DNA of 64,000 bases from an uncultured Lachnospiraceae bacterium (GTDB lineage Bacteria > Bacillota > Clostridia > Lachnospirales > Lachnospiraceae): positions 1-64,000 of the forward strand of contig CAJUQJ010000003.1 in NCBI GenBank assembly GCA_910588215.1, written 5' to 3'. Each line of letters begins with the position of its first letter. Within the stretch, counting starts at the first letter, position 1. The notes under the pieces are model-generated. The model had not been told where the DNA came from and made no database searches. It worked only from the letters and a program-made list of their open reading frames with translations. A program made the position numbers and the translations under genes. Positions 32,667 to 40,298 of this stretch are shown piece after piece.

Positions 32667-35249
32667 CTACACGTCAAGCCTTAATAGCGAAAGCAGTTCT
32701 TCATTGCTGAGGTCTGTAATCCAGTTCTCACCGCTTCCTCCAATTACGTTCTCTGCCAGTTCCTTTTTGAAATTCAGCATCTGGTCGATCTTTTCCTCAA
32801 TGGTCTTTTCACATACCATCTTGTGCACAAAGACATTCTTTTTCTGTCCGATCCGAAATGCACGGTCAGTCGCCTGATTCTCCACCGCGGGATTCCACCA
32901 ACGGTCAAAATGAATCACATGATTGGCACTTGTAAGATTTAACCCTGTTCCGCCGGCCTTTACCGACAAAATCATATAGGGAATATATTCCTCTCCATTG
33001 AATTCTTCCACCATCCGGCTCCTCGCCTTCACAGGTGTACCACCATGAAGCACAAAACCCTTCTTTTGAAAAATTGTCTCCAGAAATGCCGACAACGGCG
33101 CCGTTATCTCTTTAAATTGTGTAAATACCAGAACCCGTTCCCGCTTTTCATAGATTGTCGTACAGATGGTCCTAAGCATTTCCCATTTTCCGCTTTCTTC
33201 CGGCTCAAATTTTTCCTGTCCCAGATATTGGTCAGGATGGTTACAAATCTGTTTCAGGCGAGTCAGCGCTCCCAGAATCAATCCGCACCTTTCAAAACCG
33301 CTCAACGTTTCCAGTTTTTCTGTAAGTTCCGCCACCAGCTTGCGGTAAAGCACCACCTGTTTCTTGCTCAGGCTGACATAGTCCACTGTTTCTACCTTCT
33401 CTGGCAGGTCAGTAATCACCCGTTTGTCCGTTTTCAACCTCCGCAACATGAAAGGAGAGATTGCGGATTTCAGACGCGCATACTCATCCGGCTCCCTTGC
33501 CAGCTTTTTCGTATATTCCTTAAACTCCGCAAATCCTCCGAGAAGCCCCTTATCAATAAAGTCATAAATGGACCAGAGATTCGTCAGATCATTCTCAATG
33601 GGCGTTCCCGTCATAGCCAGCCGCATTCTGGAAGGAATCTTCTTAATCGCATGGGTCTGCTTTGCAGTCGGATTTTTGATTGCCTGCGCCTCATCCAGAA
33701 TCAGGCAGTCCCAAGTCCGATCCGCAAACTCCTTTACTCTGACCGTCATTCCATATGTAGTGATAAACAAAAACGCCTTCCCTCGCTTTAATTCCTCCGC
33801 CAGCACTGTCGCACCACCGCCGTGAAGAATATGGATCGGCATATCCGGGACGAATTTCTCCGCCTCCCGTTTCCAGTTGCCAAGCAAAGAAGCCGGAACA
33901 ATCAGGAGCACACGCTTCTGTCTGCTCTCTTTTCGAAGCTTTTCCAAGAATGTCAGCACCTGAAGCGTTTTTCCCAAGCCCATATCATCCGCCAGACAGG
34001 CGCCGAATCCCAGTTCATTCATATAATGAAGCCAGGTAAACCCGTTTTTCTGATAAGGCCGCAATTGTGCATGTACGCTTGCAGGAACTCTTGCCTTGCG
34101 CATCGTCTCCGGCTTGCGAAGCTTCTGCATAAGTTCTGAAAGCCACCTCCCGTTGGAGATGACAACTCCCTCGTCCTCAGGCAGCATATCTGTCGACGTT
34201 CCCCTTAATGCCTGTAGAAAAGTCATGCCTTCCCTCGGTTCGTCCATCTCTTTCAAAAGCTGCTCCAGCCTGCTGTGGTCTACTTCAATCCATTTCCCTT
34301 TTAAAAATGCCAGCCCTTCCGTCTGCTTTAACAGAAGCTCGATTTCTTCTCTCGAAAGCGGCGTACCATCCACTTCCAGATGTGGTGTCATGGATAAAAC
34401 AGACTCAAATCCCAAAAAGGAAGGCTGCTCATCCCCCAAAGACACATTCATGTTGACCATCATCGCCCGCCTTTTCCACCAGTTGGGGATACGGCACAGA
34501 ATACCGGCCTCCTCAATCATGGGAATCTCCTTCAAAAACTGATAAGCTTCCTGTGCTGTAAGTTTCAAAGGGTGAAACATTTCTCCGCTCTCTACTGCCT
34601 CCCGTACAAAACTCGACTTTTCTGAGGCTATATTCAGACAGGCCAAAAGTTTTAACAGCTTTTCCCGTTCCGTCTGATACTCCACCAGTGCATACTGTAG
34701 AGGCATATGGTTAATCTTTTCGCCATCATTTTTTGTTGCATAGGTTGCTAGAAAAGCAAAAGGAAAACCCTCTTCCTCATTGCTCTCCACAAGGTGAAAG
34801 AAAATACGCTCCGGCACACGCAGCTGTTGGCTCTGTTCCGCCAGATACATTTCCACCGTACCTTGGTATGCCGCAATTTCCCTCTGAAAAATATTGTGCA
34901 GTCCGTCAAACGCACGGTCTATCCACTTCCCGTCCAGATATTCGGCACCGATCATAAAGGGAACTGCAGCTTCCAAGCGGGATACGGTATCGGCATCCCT
35001 AAAAAATTCTGTCTTTTCTCTGGAAAGTTCCAGTTCAGGCAATGAAGTCAGACACCGGAAATAGCTTTCCGCTACCCTGCTAAGAAAGCGCATGGAAATA
35101 TCGGCATCCGGTGGACATCCTTTTAACCCCATCAAATACCATGCATATTCCTTATCCCTCTTAAATTCTTCCTGCCACACCTGAAGTTCCTCTGAAAGTG
35201 CACCTCCTTCTTCCATGTAAAAACTTTTTTCCGTTATAATAAATCTCAT
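32667..35249 (-). CDS. SNF2-family DEAD/H helicase
   Basis: 860 residues. The N-terminal ~380 residues form the domain that accompanies bacterial SNF2 proteins. Then come motif I ADDMGLGKTLQ (near residue 421), motif II LDEAQAIKNP, and the C-terminal helicase half with LSVKAGGTGLNLTSANHVIH and DRAFRIGQ. ATP-driven translocase on DNA, HepA/Rad54-like. With the downstream SWIM gene it forms a conserved two-gene unit. Intact despite the decay around it, which suggests selection for its function. Confidence 0.92.
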   Translation of the reverse strand: MRFIITEKSFYMEEGGALSEELQVWQEEFKRDKEYAWYLMGLKGCPPDADISMRFLSRVAESYFRCLTSLPELELSREKTEFFRDADTVSRLEAAVPFMIGAEYLDGKWIDRAFDGLHNIFQREIAAYQGTVEMYLAEQSQQLRVPERIFFHLVESNEEEGFPFAFLATYATKNDGEKINHMPLQYALVEYQTEREKLLKLLACLNIASEKSSFVREAVESGEMFHPLKLTAQEAYQFLKEIPMIEEAGILCRIPNWWKRRAMMVNMNVSLGDEQPSFLGFESVLSMTPHLEVDGTPLSREEIELLLKQTEGLAFLKGKWIEVDHSRLEQLLKEMDEPREGMTFLQALRGTSTDMLPEDEGVVISNGRWLSELMQKLRKPETMRKARVPASVHAQLRPYQKNGFTWLHYMNELGFGACLADDMGLGKTLQVLTFLEKLRKESRQKRVLLIVPASLLGNWKREAEKFVPDMPIHILHGGGATVLAEELKRGKAFLFITTYGMTVRVKEFADRTWDCLILDEAQAIKNPTAKQTHAIKKIPSRMRLAMTGTPIENDLTNLWSIYDFIDKGLLGGFAEFKEYTKKLAREPDEYARLKSAISPFMLRRLKTDKRVITDLPEKVETVDYVSLSKKQVVLYRKLVAELTEKLETLSGFERCGLILGALTRLKQICNHPDQYLGQEKFEPEESGKWEMLRTICTTIYEKRERVLVFTQFKEITAPLSAFLETIFQKKGFVLHGGTPVKARSRMVEEFNGEEYIPYMILSVKAGGTGLNLTSANHVIHFDRWWNPAVENQATDRAFRIGQKKNVFVHKMVCEKTIEEKIDQMLNFKKELAENVIGGSGENWITDLSNEELLSLLRLDV

Positions 35250-35350
35250 CTTACGCTTTCCCTCATTCGTATTGATCTATGCCTCTCATACCGCTATGGT
35301 TCTCTGTATTTCTCTAGTCTACATTAATGTTTTCTTTTCCCTGCCAGAGC

Positions 35351-35572
35351 TTACCTGCCATAGCTGATCCCCACCAGCAAAATATCACTTCCATAATTCT
35401 TAAATGCCGCCGGATACCGTCCGTCCCTGATCTGTTCCAAAGCGCCTTCCACCCACTGATTCCATTTCAATTCGACAGTCAATATCGGTAATACGGAATC
35501 CCTCTTTGGCAGATACACAATATCCGCATCTCCCTTGGTATTCATTATACCCTTACTCATATTATTGCACAA
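35351..35572 (-). pseudogene. C-terminal fragment of an AAA/PD-(D/E)XK protein
   Basis: About 65 coding residues: GDADIVYLPKRDSVLPILTV, then ELKWNQWVEGALEQIRDGRY. These hold the D..ExK core (DIVY .. VELKW) of the nuclease-like domain found at the end of DUF1703-type ATPases. The ~450-residue N-terminal ATPase is absent, so this is a remnant. Confidence 0.65.
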
Positions 35573-35741
35573 TCACATATTTTGAAGCGCAATATTTAGA
35601 ATTTTGCTTCGCAAAAATCGGCCCTCGGGTCTTTGACAGCTCCATAACGCAAAAAGTATCTACAGGCCGCATAAAGCCTGTATTTTTTGTCAAATTTTTC
35701 GTTGCAATATATAGTGAGACGCTATATGGAGGCAATTCGAC

Positions 35742-36440
35742 ATGAAAGTAACGACATCTAAATCTAAAAATTCTGAATCCTTTTATATAACCCAGTCCTA
35801 CATAGACAGCAATGGCAGAAGCACTTCCAAAAGAATCAGGAAACTCGGCACCCTCAAAGAACTCACTGAAACGCTTGGCACCGACAGGGACGGTACGGTG
35901 GAGTGGGCGAGGGAGCAGGCCAGACTGGAAACAGAGAACTATTAAAAGAAAAGCTTGCGACTTCAGACGGCTGTCTGATGACAAGCCAGTGGAGCTGTCT
36001 GAAATCAGGGAGGAAAAGGACTGTCTCTTCTATAAAGACTGTCCCTATACGACCAAGAAGCTGCACCAAAGGCTGATCATCACCTACTCCCCCAAATATG
36101 CTGCCTACCAGAAGGAAATCCGCAGGAGGCAGGTGGAGCACGCCGAGAAGATGGTCGCCTCCGGGAAAAGGAAAGCGGAGAGGAAGAACCCCAACGACCC
36201 GGCCAGGTTCGTCGGGAAGATGGCTGTCACAAAGGACGGCGAGGCGGCCGGCATCAAGTATTATCTGGACGATGACGTGGCCCCATACTCAGGGTCAGCG
36301 AAGGGCGGTGGCGGATAGAGGAATGCTTCCGCATCATGAAGACGGATTTCGAATCCAGTCCTGCATGAAGCCTGTGGGATTCGCACTGACTATCAGTTCA
36401 TTCCCAGACAAAAATAAGGGGAATCCAAAAAAGAAGTAAA
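35742..36440 (+). pseudogene. IS1634-type transposase, degenerate
   Basis: N-terminal part from ATG 35742 (SESFYITQSYIDSNGRSTSK, then RIRKLGTLKELTETLG, RBS TGGAGG). After a deletion and frame change, the middle part reads LIITYSPKYAAYQKEIRRRQ, then VEHAEKMVASGKRKAERKNP, then YYLDDD. A further change gives IEECFRIMKTDFE. The pieces are in the order of IS1634-family (IS4-like) transposases but large parts are missing. The upstream 35573-35741 holds hairpin-rich IS-end sequence. Confidence 0.7.
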
Positions 36441-36767
36441 GGCAGGGAATAAATTACTATGTTTCATTTCTAAAGTTTGAATCGCTGTAGCCCGCATAAA
36501 CACTGGGGTTACAGTGATTCTTTGTCTACATAACTGTCAAAAACATGATTATACAGCATGACCACGTACCGTAGCAATACCAGGTGAATTTTTGCATCCA
36601 GTTCATCAATGTGGAAACTGCCCTCATAAAATAGCAGCTATTAACGGAGAACACCCAGAAAATCATTTATTTTTCTTTTTAATAAATCCTCCCAGTGATA
36701 ATACTCCATCTGTATCTCAGCACACTTTTCACATTACATCAGAACTATCTGAATAACTAAATTACCT
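36441..36767. other. IS remnant flank without a gene
   Basis: Contains an imperfect dyad around 36485-36515 (CTGTAGCCC..GGGGTTACAG), probably the IS right end. A 61-codon open stretch on the plus strand (FLHPVHQCGNCPHKIAAING) has no start or RBS. Confidence 0.3.
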
Positions 36768-37163
36768 TTATTCATCACCATTCACAATACTTTGTACCCA
36801 CCTTAAAATCTCACCAGAAAACTCCAACGCTTCTTTTACATGTCTTTCTTCCAAAAACAACTCATTTGGATATCTCACCGACACGCCATAGGGCGTCAAT
36901 GCATCTGCATAGTCATAATACTTATCTTCAATACAAACCTTATTCTTAATCTGATCCAACAGAAACGAAAGATCATGGCGTTTTGGCATACCTCCTTCGC
37001 CGCCATAATATATGATCAACGTCTTGATTGCTTTCTCTGCCGCCTGTTGGCAATGATAACAAATTATCTCCAACGGCTTCGGACGATACGTTTCATCCAA
37101 ATGCCTTGCTACCCCTAAATCCATAACCGCCATATCGTACCATTCTTTAGTTTCCGGCGTCAT
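36768..37163 (-). CDS. HEPN-domain protein of a HEPN/MNT pair
   Basis: 131 residues from ATG 37163 (MTPETKEWYDMAVMDLGVAR). Four-helix HEPN fold signature: CYHCQQAAEKAIKTLIIY, KRHDLSFLL and SVRYPN. In such pairs the HEPN protein is the RNase-like toxin and the nucleotidyltransferase inactivates it by AMP transfer. It overlaps the MNT gene by 17 bp. Possible stabiliser of the spoIIID element. Confidence 0.85.
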   Translation of the reverse strand: MTPETKEWYDMAVMDLGVARHLDETYRPKPLEIICYHCQQAAEKAIKTLIIYYGGEGGMPKRHDLSFLLDQIKNKVCIEDKYYDYADALTPYGVSVRYPNELFLEERHVKEALEFSGEILRWVQSIVNGDE

Positions 37164-37461
37164 ATAAAAGCACCCCCTTTCGATATACTTCATTCTCTAC
37201 AGAGGGAATTTCTTTTCTTGCTTCAAAACGGCTTCTTGTTCCTAGGACAATATCTACGGGATGCTGCTTTACTCTCCTGATTGCTTTATAGGCTCTTGCC
37301 GTTTCTGCCGGAATATCTGCCACATCATCCTTAACAACAATGTAAAAGTCCAAATCGCTATCATTTGTAAACGTATTATTCGCGTAAGAACCAAATAAAT
37401 ATATCTGCATAGGTAAAAGCTGTTCTACAATGCATTCTTTTAACTTTTCAATTTCATTCAT
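37147..37461 (-). CDS. MNT nucleotidyltransferase antitoxin
   Basis: 104 residues from ATG 37461. Minimal nucleotidyltransferase with Gly24-Ser25 (LFGSYANNT) and metal-binding Asp36/Asp38 (NDSDLDFYI), then DIVLGTRS. AMPylates or neutralises the partner HEPN toxin. RBS AAGGAGG. First gene of the pair on the minus strand. Confidence 0.87.
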   Translation of the reverse strand: MNEIEKLKECIVEQLLPMQIYLFGSYANNTFTNDSDLDFYIVVKDDVADIPAETARAYKAIRRVKQHPVDIVLGTRSRFEARKEIPSVENEVYRKGVLLYDAGN

Positions 37462-37588
37462 ACAAAACAGCCTCCTTCTTCTTATCTTTATACAAAATCG
37501 CCACATACCATTATGATTTCATTATACCCACAGTCCTTTCATTACACAATCAAATATTTCAAAGAGGCATTTGGAAGTCGTATATCTG

Positions 37589-37747
37589 GTTACAGTTCAC
37601 GGCCTAACCGGCCGCAAACTGTAACGCATCCAACCCATTCCCAGTCGCCTTCGGCGAGAGGCTGGATGCCTGAAACCGTAAAGTTATCGGCGAGTACTAC
37701 GTACTCAATGCCCATGCAGCAAGGTGCAGGGCACCGTGAATAGTAAC
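37589..37747. mobile_element. MITE with 8-bp target duplication
   Basis: 159 bp with terminal inverted repeats GTTACAGTTCACGG and CCGTGAATAGTAAC (12 of 14 match), flanked by the direct repeat TATATCTG at 37581-37588 and 37748-37755. No coding capacity. Internal dyads GGCC..GGCC, GAGTACTACGTACTC and a CGCCTTCGGCG hairpin. A related half-end (CCCGTGAATAATAAC) lies near 44440. Confidence 0.75.
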
Positions 37748-37817
37748 TATATCTGTTCCTCCAAATGCCCTATTCTCCACTACTTCACTTCCCACACCAC
37801 TTTATTTACAAACCGCT

Positions 37818-37949
37818 CTATTTTGTTACTACCGTATGTACCGTAGACTTGGAAATCCCAAATTCCTTAGCCGTCTGTCTCACCGTAGCATTATTCTCAA
37901 TGATATAATTGGCAATCTGGATTGCACGCTCCTCAATATACTCTTTCAA
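37818..37949 (-). CDS. spoIIID: spoIIID, 5' part (split gene)
   Basis: Starts at TTG 37949 with GAGGGG 7 bp upstream: LKEYIEERAIQIANYIIENN, then ATVRQTAKEFGISKSTVH. This is the N-terminal half of SpoIIID including its helix-turn-helix up to the end of the recognition helix. After His38 the frame enters the element and stops after five foreign residues (TVVTK), giving a 43-residue dead-end product lacking the C-terminal basic region needed for DNA binding. The rest is at 28008-28154. Confidence 0.92.
   Translation of the reverse strand: MKEYIEERAIQIANYIIENNATVRQTAKEFGISKSTVHTVVTK
37835..37840. other. Attachment core of the spoIIID element, 5' side
   Basis: TATGTA (TACATA in coding sense), overlapping the Val37-His38 codons; the sister site is at 28151-28156. 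Confidence 0.7.
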
Positions 37950-37954
37950 AAGGA

Positions 37955-38006
37955 AACCCCTCAGAACACTTTTTTACATTGTATGAAGTGTTCTGAGGGG
38001 TTATGA
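37955..38006 (-). promoter_or_regulatory. spoIIID promoter (sigma-E-like) overlapped by a 17-bp inverted repeat
   Basis: Minus strand: GTCATAAC, then about 15 bp, then CATACAAT (37985-37978). CATACAAT matches the sigma-E -10 consensus, and the -35 is a partial match. The promoter -10 lies in the loop of a perfect 17-bp inverted repeat (37955-37971 / 37986-38002), whose lower arm contains the ribosome-binding site. This could be an operator or a stem-loop if transcription starts further upstream. Confidence 0.6.
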
Positions 38007-38022
38007 CTGTTTTAAGCGCATA

Positions 38023-38039
38023 CTAGTACTCCGTACTAG
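38023..38039. repeat. Palindrome CTAGTACTCCGTACTAG
   Basis: Same sequence as the ends of the repeat element at 50638-50803; here only a single palindromic copy, perhaps a footprint of excision. Confidence 0.5.
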
Positions 38040-38076
38040 CTATGAAACATTTATCCACCAAATAACAGGCACAGTC

Positions 38077-38308
38077 TTACATTTCATCAAAAATACCACC
38101 CATTTCTTTAACAATAATCTTGCCAACAAATTCCGTGAATCCATCTAACTTTCTTTTGTCGGTTTTCATCATATCCTGATACAGCATCGTTCAGCCCATC
38201 TGTATTCAATTCAAATTCGTACTTTTCTTCACCCAATCCAAACTTAGGCATTACCATATTTCTAGCCTTCAATAAGTTATTGAATTCTTTATTTCGCCCG
38301 AAAACCAT
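38077..38308 (-). pseudogene. Frameshifted remnant of an unrecognised gene
   Basis: First frame MVFGRNKEFNNLLKARNMVM, then PKFGLGEEKYEFELNTDGLN. After a one-base shift the second frame reads MLYQDMMKTDKRKLDGFTEF, then VGKIIVKEMGGIFDEM stop. Both parts look like genuine protein. Family unknown. It lies between spoIIID and the membrane protein gene, whose end it overlaps. Confidence 0.4.
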
Positions 38309-39959
38309 CTTCAATGCGGTCTCCCATCAGCGTGCTCCGCTCCAGCATCGGTTTATAACACGTTCCCGGAAAAACGTGATAGCTGTTGATTTCCTCGCCC
38401 ACGGAAAAATAAATCGTATTTCCGTTGATCTCGCAGCTGTCCATATTGCCCCGGTCATAATCCTTTTGCACGATATAATAAGGCTCTCTCAGGCACTGCT
38501 TGATAAAAACACCTGCATCCGTCACGTACTGGTCCCAATAAGGGCTGACTGACACCAGAATACAGAACACCAGACTTCCCGTCACGATACTGCACAGTCC
38601 CTGCTTCCTCTCGCTTAAATAATCTCCTACCGAGATCATAACTACCGAGATTAGGAATGCCAGTCCATACCGTATAAATGGCGCCATTAAGAACCACACA
38701 AAGATATTTCCCCATATGGCAAGATGCAGGACCACGAGCTGTGGACGAATCCTCTGCTTTCTATACAATCTCATCCCTGTCATCAAAAGCTGTAGTACCG
38801 TTCCCAGCAGAACTCCGCCTAGAAACATCTTCTCATAACGGAACTGATGCTCCCACCAGACCGGTAGCCACTGTCCGACCGGCATATCTACCTTGTCCAC
38901 ATCGTACAGGCAGCGCCCCCAGACTTTGATCTGATCGGCGTCATGTACAAGATATTCCACCGGAATCTTCCACGGAACCTGAAAAAGGTCTATCCCTTCA
39001 AAAGGATAGAGCAGCCATCCTGAAATCAGGTAATTTCTTATCAAAAAGGGACACAGTACCGCACACCCACACAAAAAATAGACAATGCTCTCCCTCCACC
39101 GTTTCTCCCGAATCAAGCAGCAAGCCGGATAAAGACCGATCAAAACAAGCAGACAGGAGGAAAATTTCAAGGTAGTCGCAAAGACTGCCGCCACGGTGAG
39201 CAGACAGTAGACCGTTAAGTCCGAACCTTTCTCGAAGAAATTCTCGCACCATGCGGTAACGATAAACAGCGTAAAAAACATCGTCGCATAATCCGTAGCC
39301 GGAGACATACTGCGCGTCACATTCACCAGCATATAGAGTAAGACGCCGACTCGCATCATATCTGTCACATGACTATCATGCCGCCAAAATTCCCTCAATC
39401 CGTGAAAAACATACAGCCCCATCACTACCTCCAAGAAACCGGTAGTAGTGTGCAGAGAGCTTCCAAACAGCCAGTTCAGACTGAATATGGATGCAAATGC
39501 GAGGTAGGAACTGTTGTAGGCATAGTGAAGCTGTAGATTGCCGATGCCTTTGACAAGACCGTACTCCTCATAGATTCGGATTGCCGCCGCATGATAGATA
39601 TTCGTATCGGTGTGAAACTCTCCCCTAGAGGTAAAAAAGGCGATAAGAAGGACAAAGCAGCAGTAGAAAAATCCTTCCCAGGAAAACAGCACCGGACGAT
39701 AAGTCTGCCAAAGCTGCCCGGCCGTACGGCGATTACGATATCCGCTCACAAGTGCTGCCGCCACAAGCGCCACGTGCGCCCACATACCAATTCCGGCAAA
39801 TATACTGAAAAATTCGGTGTAGACAGTAATCCCTATGATACCCGCCACAAGATATAGAGTCACGAAAAATCTTCTGTTTCGGACAAGACTCAACATCCCG
39901 ATTCCGATCAACACACAGATCAGAAACATATAGATCCAGCTTAAAATGATCACTACCAC
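38289..39959 (-). CDS. Polytopic membrane protein, GT-C glycosyltransferase-like
   Basis: 556 residues with at least ten membrane helices. The first large extracytoplasmic loop holds FHTDTNIYHAAAIRIYEEYG, reminiscent of the acidic catalytic loop of GT-C transferases (ArnT/PMT-like and the LIC_10190 family). The C-terminal ~80 residues form a soluble domain. Probably transfers sugars to an envelope polymer; the substrate and even the class are uncertain. Monocistronic. Confidence 0.6.
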   Translation of the reverse strand: MVVIILSWIYMFLICVLIGIGMLSLVRNRRFFVTLYLVAGIIGITVYTEFFSIFAGIGMWAHVALVAAALVSGYRNRRTAGQLWQTYRPVLFSWEGFFYCCFVLLIAFFTSRGEFHTDTNIYHAAAIRIYEEYGLVKGIGNLQLHYAYNSSYLAFASIFSLNWLFGSSLHTTTGFLEVVMGLYVFHGLREFWRHDSHVTDMMRVGVLLYMLVNVTRSMSPATDYATMFFTLFIVTAWCENFFEKGSDLTVYCLLTVAAVFATTLKFSSCLLVLIGLYPACCLIREKRWRESIVYFLCGCAVLCPFLIRNYLISGWLLYPFEGIDLFQVPWKIPVEYLVHDADQIKVWGRCLYDVDKVDMPVGQWLPVWWEHQFRYEKMFLGGVLLGTVLQLLMTGMRLYRKQRIRPQLVVLHLAIWGNIFVWFLMAPFIRYGLAFLISVVMISVGDYLSERKQGLCSIVTGSLVFCILVSVSPYWDQYVTDAGVFIKQCLREPYYIVQKDYDRGNMDSCEINGNTIYFSVGEEINSYHVFPGTCYKPMLERSTLMGDRIEDGFRAK

Positions 39960-40298
39960 TTAAATCACCCCTTTTTCACCACGCGAGTATATTGTTCCCT
40001 CCGTCTTAAACGGAGCCCATCCGTTCTCTGCCTGTTACCACGAATATCCTCTATTAGATTCTGTCATTGGACTTACTATTATTCCAGAATAACACCCCAA
40101 CCTTACAGAAACATTACAATAACATTACAGTTTCGTTAACAAGAAGCATTCCATATGGTATTTTCAGAATACGACACCTAATATTTTACCCCCCCCCCGT
40201 ATAATTTTGTCAATAAAGCAGCTTTTGACCCCTAATCCTACATAACAAAAATGCAGGCCACGAATCACTCCGCAGTCCTGCACTTTCTTCTCTCTTCT
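39960..40298. other. Intergenic region with poly-C tract
   Basis: No gene seen. A CCTCCGTCTTAAACGGAG hairpin lies near 40000. Near 40190 there is a run of nine C's, a possible slippage or sequencing-error site. AT-rich stretch 40080-40140 may carry the promoter of the upstream membrane protein. Confidence 0.4.

Larger units (their letters stand above)
28151..37840. mobile_element. Intervening element splitting spoIIID (skin-like)
   Basis: About 9.68 kb between the 5' and 3' parts of spoIIID. A large serine recombinase lies at the 3' edge with its last codons crossing the attachment site, as is usual for elements of this class. Intact cargo: recombinase, small accessory frame, SWIM protein, SNF2 helicase and HEPN/MNT pair. 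Fossils: DUF927-type helicase, rtcB, PD-(D/E)XK nuclease, IS1634-type transposase. A MITE sits 80 bp from the 5' end. Precise excision would rebuild spoIIID. Developmental control is inferred from the skin precedent. Confidence 0.85.

Noticed and set aside
37835..37849. Crossover at the downstream GTAACA instead of TACATA in spoIIID
   Set aside because: It would also keep the frame, but would give STVHTVVTDRL, whereas joining at TACATA gives the conserved STVHKDVTDRL; the latter is preferred.
38108..38314. Intact 68-residue gene upstream of spoIIID
   Set aside because: The protein-like sequence continues in another frame to 38077, so it is a frameshifted remnant.
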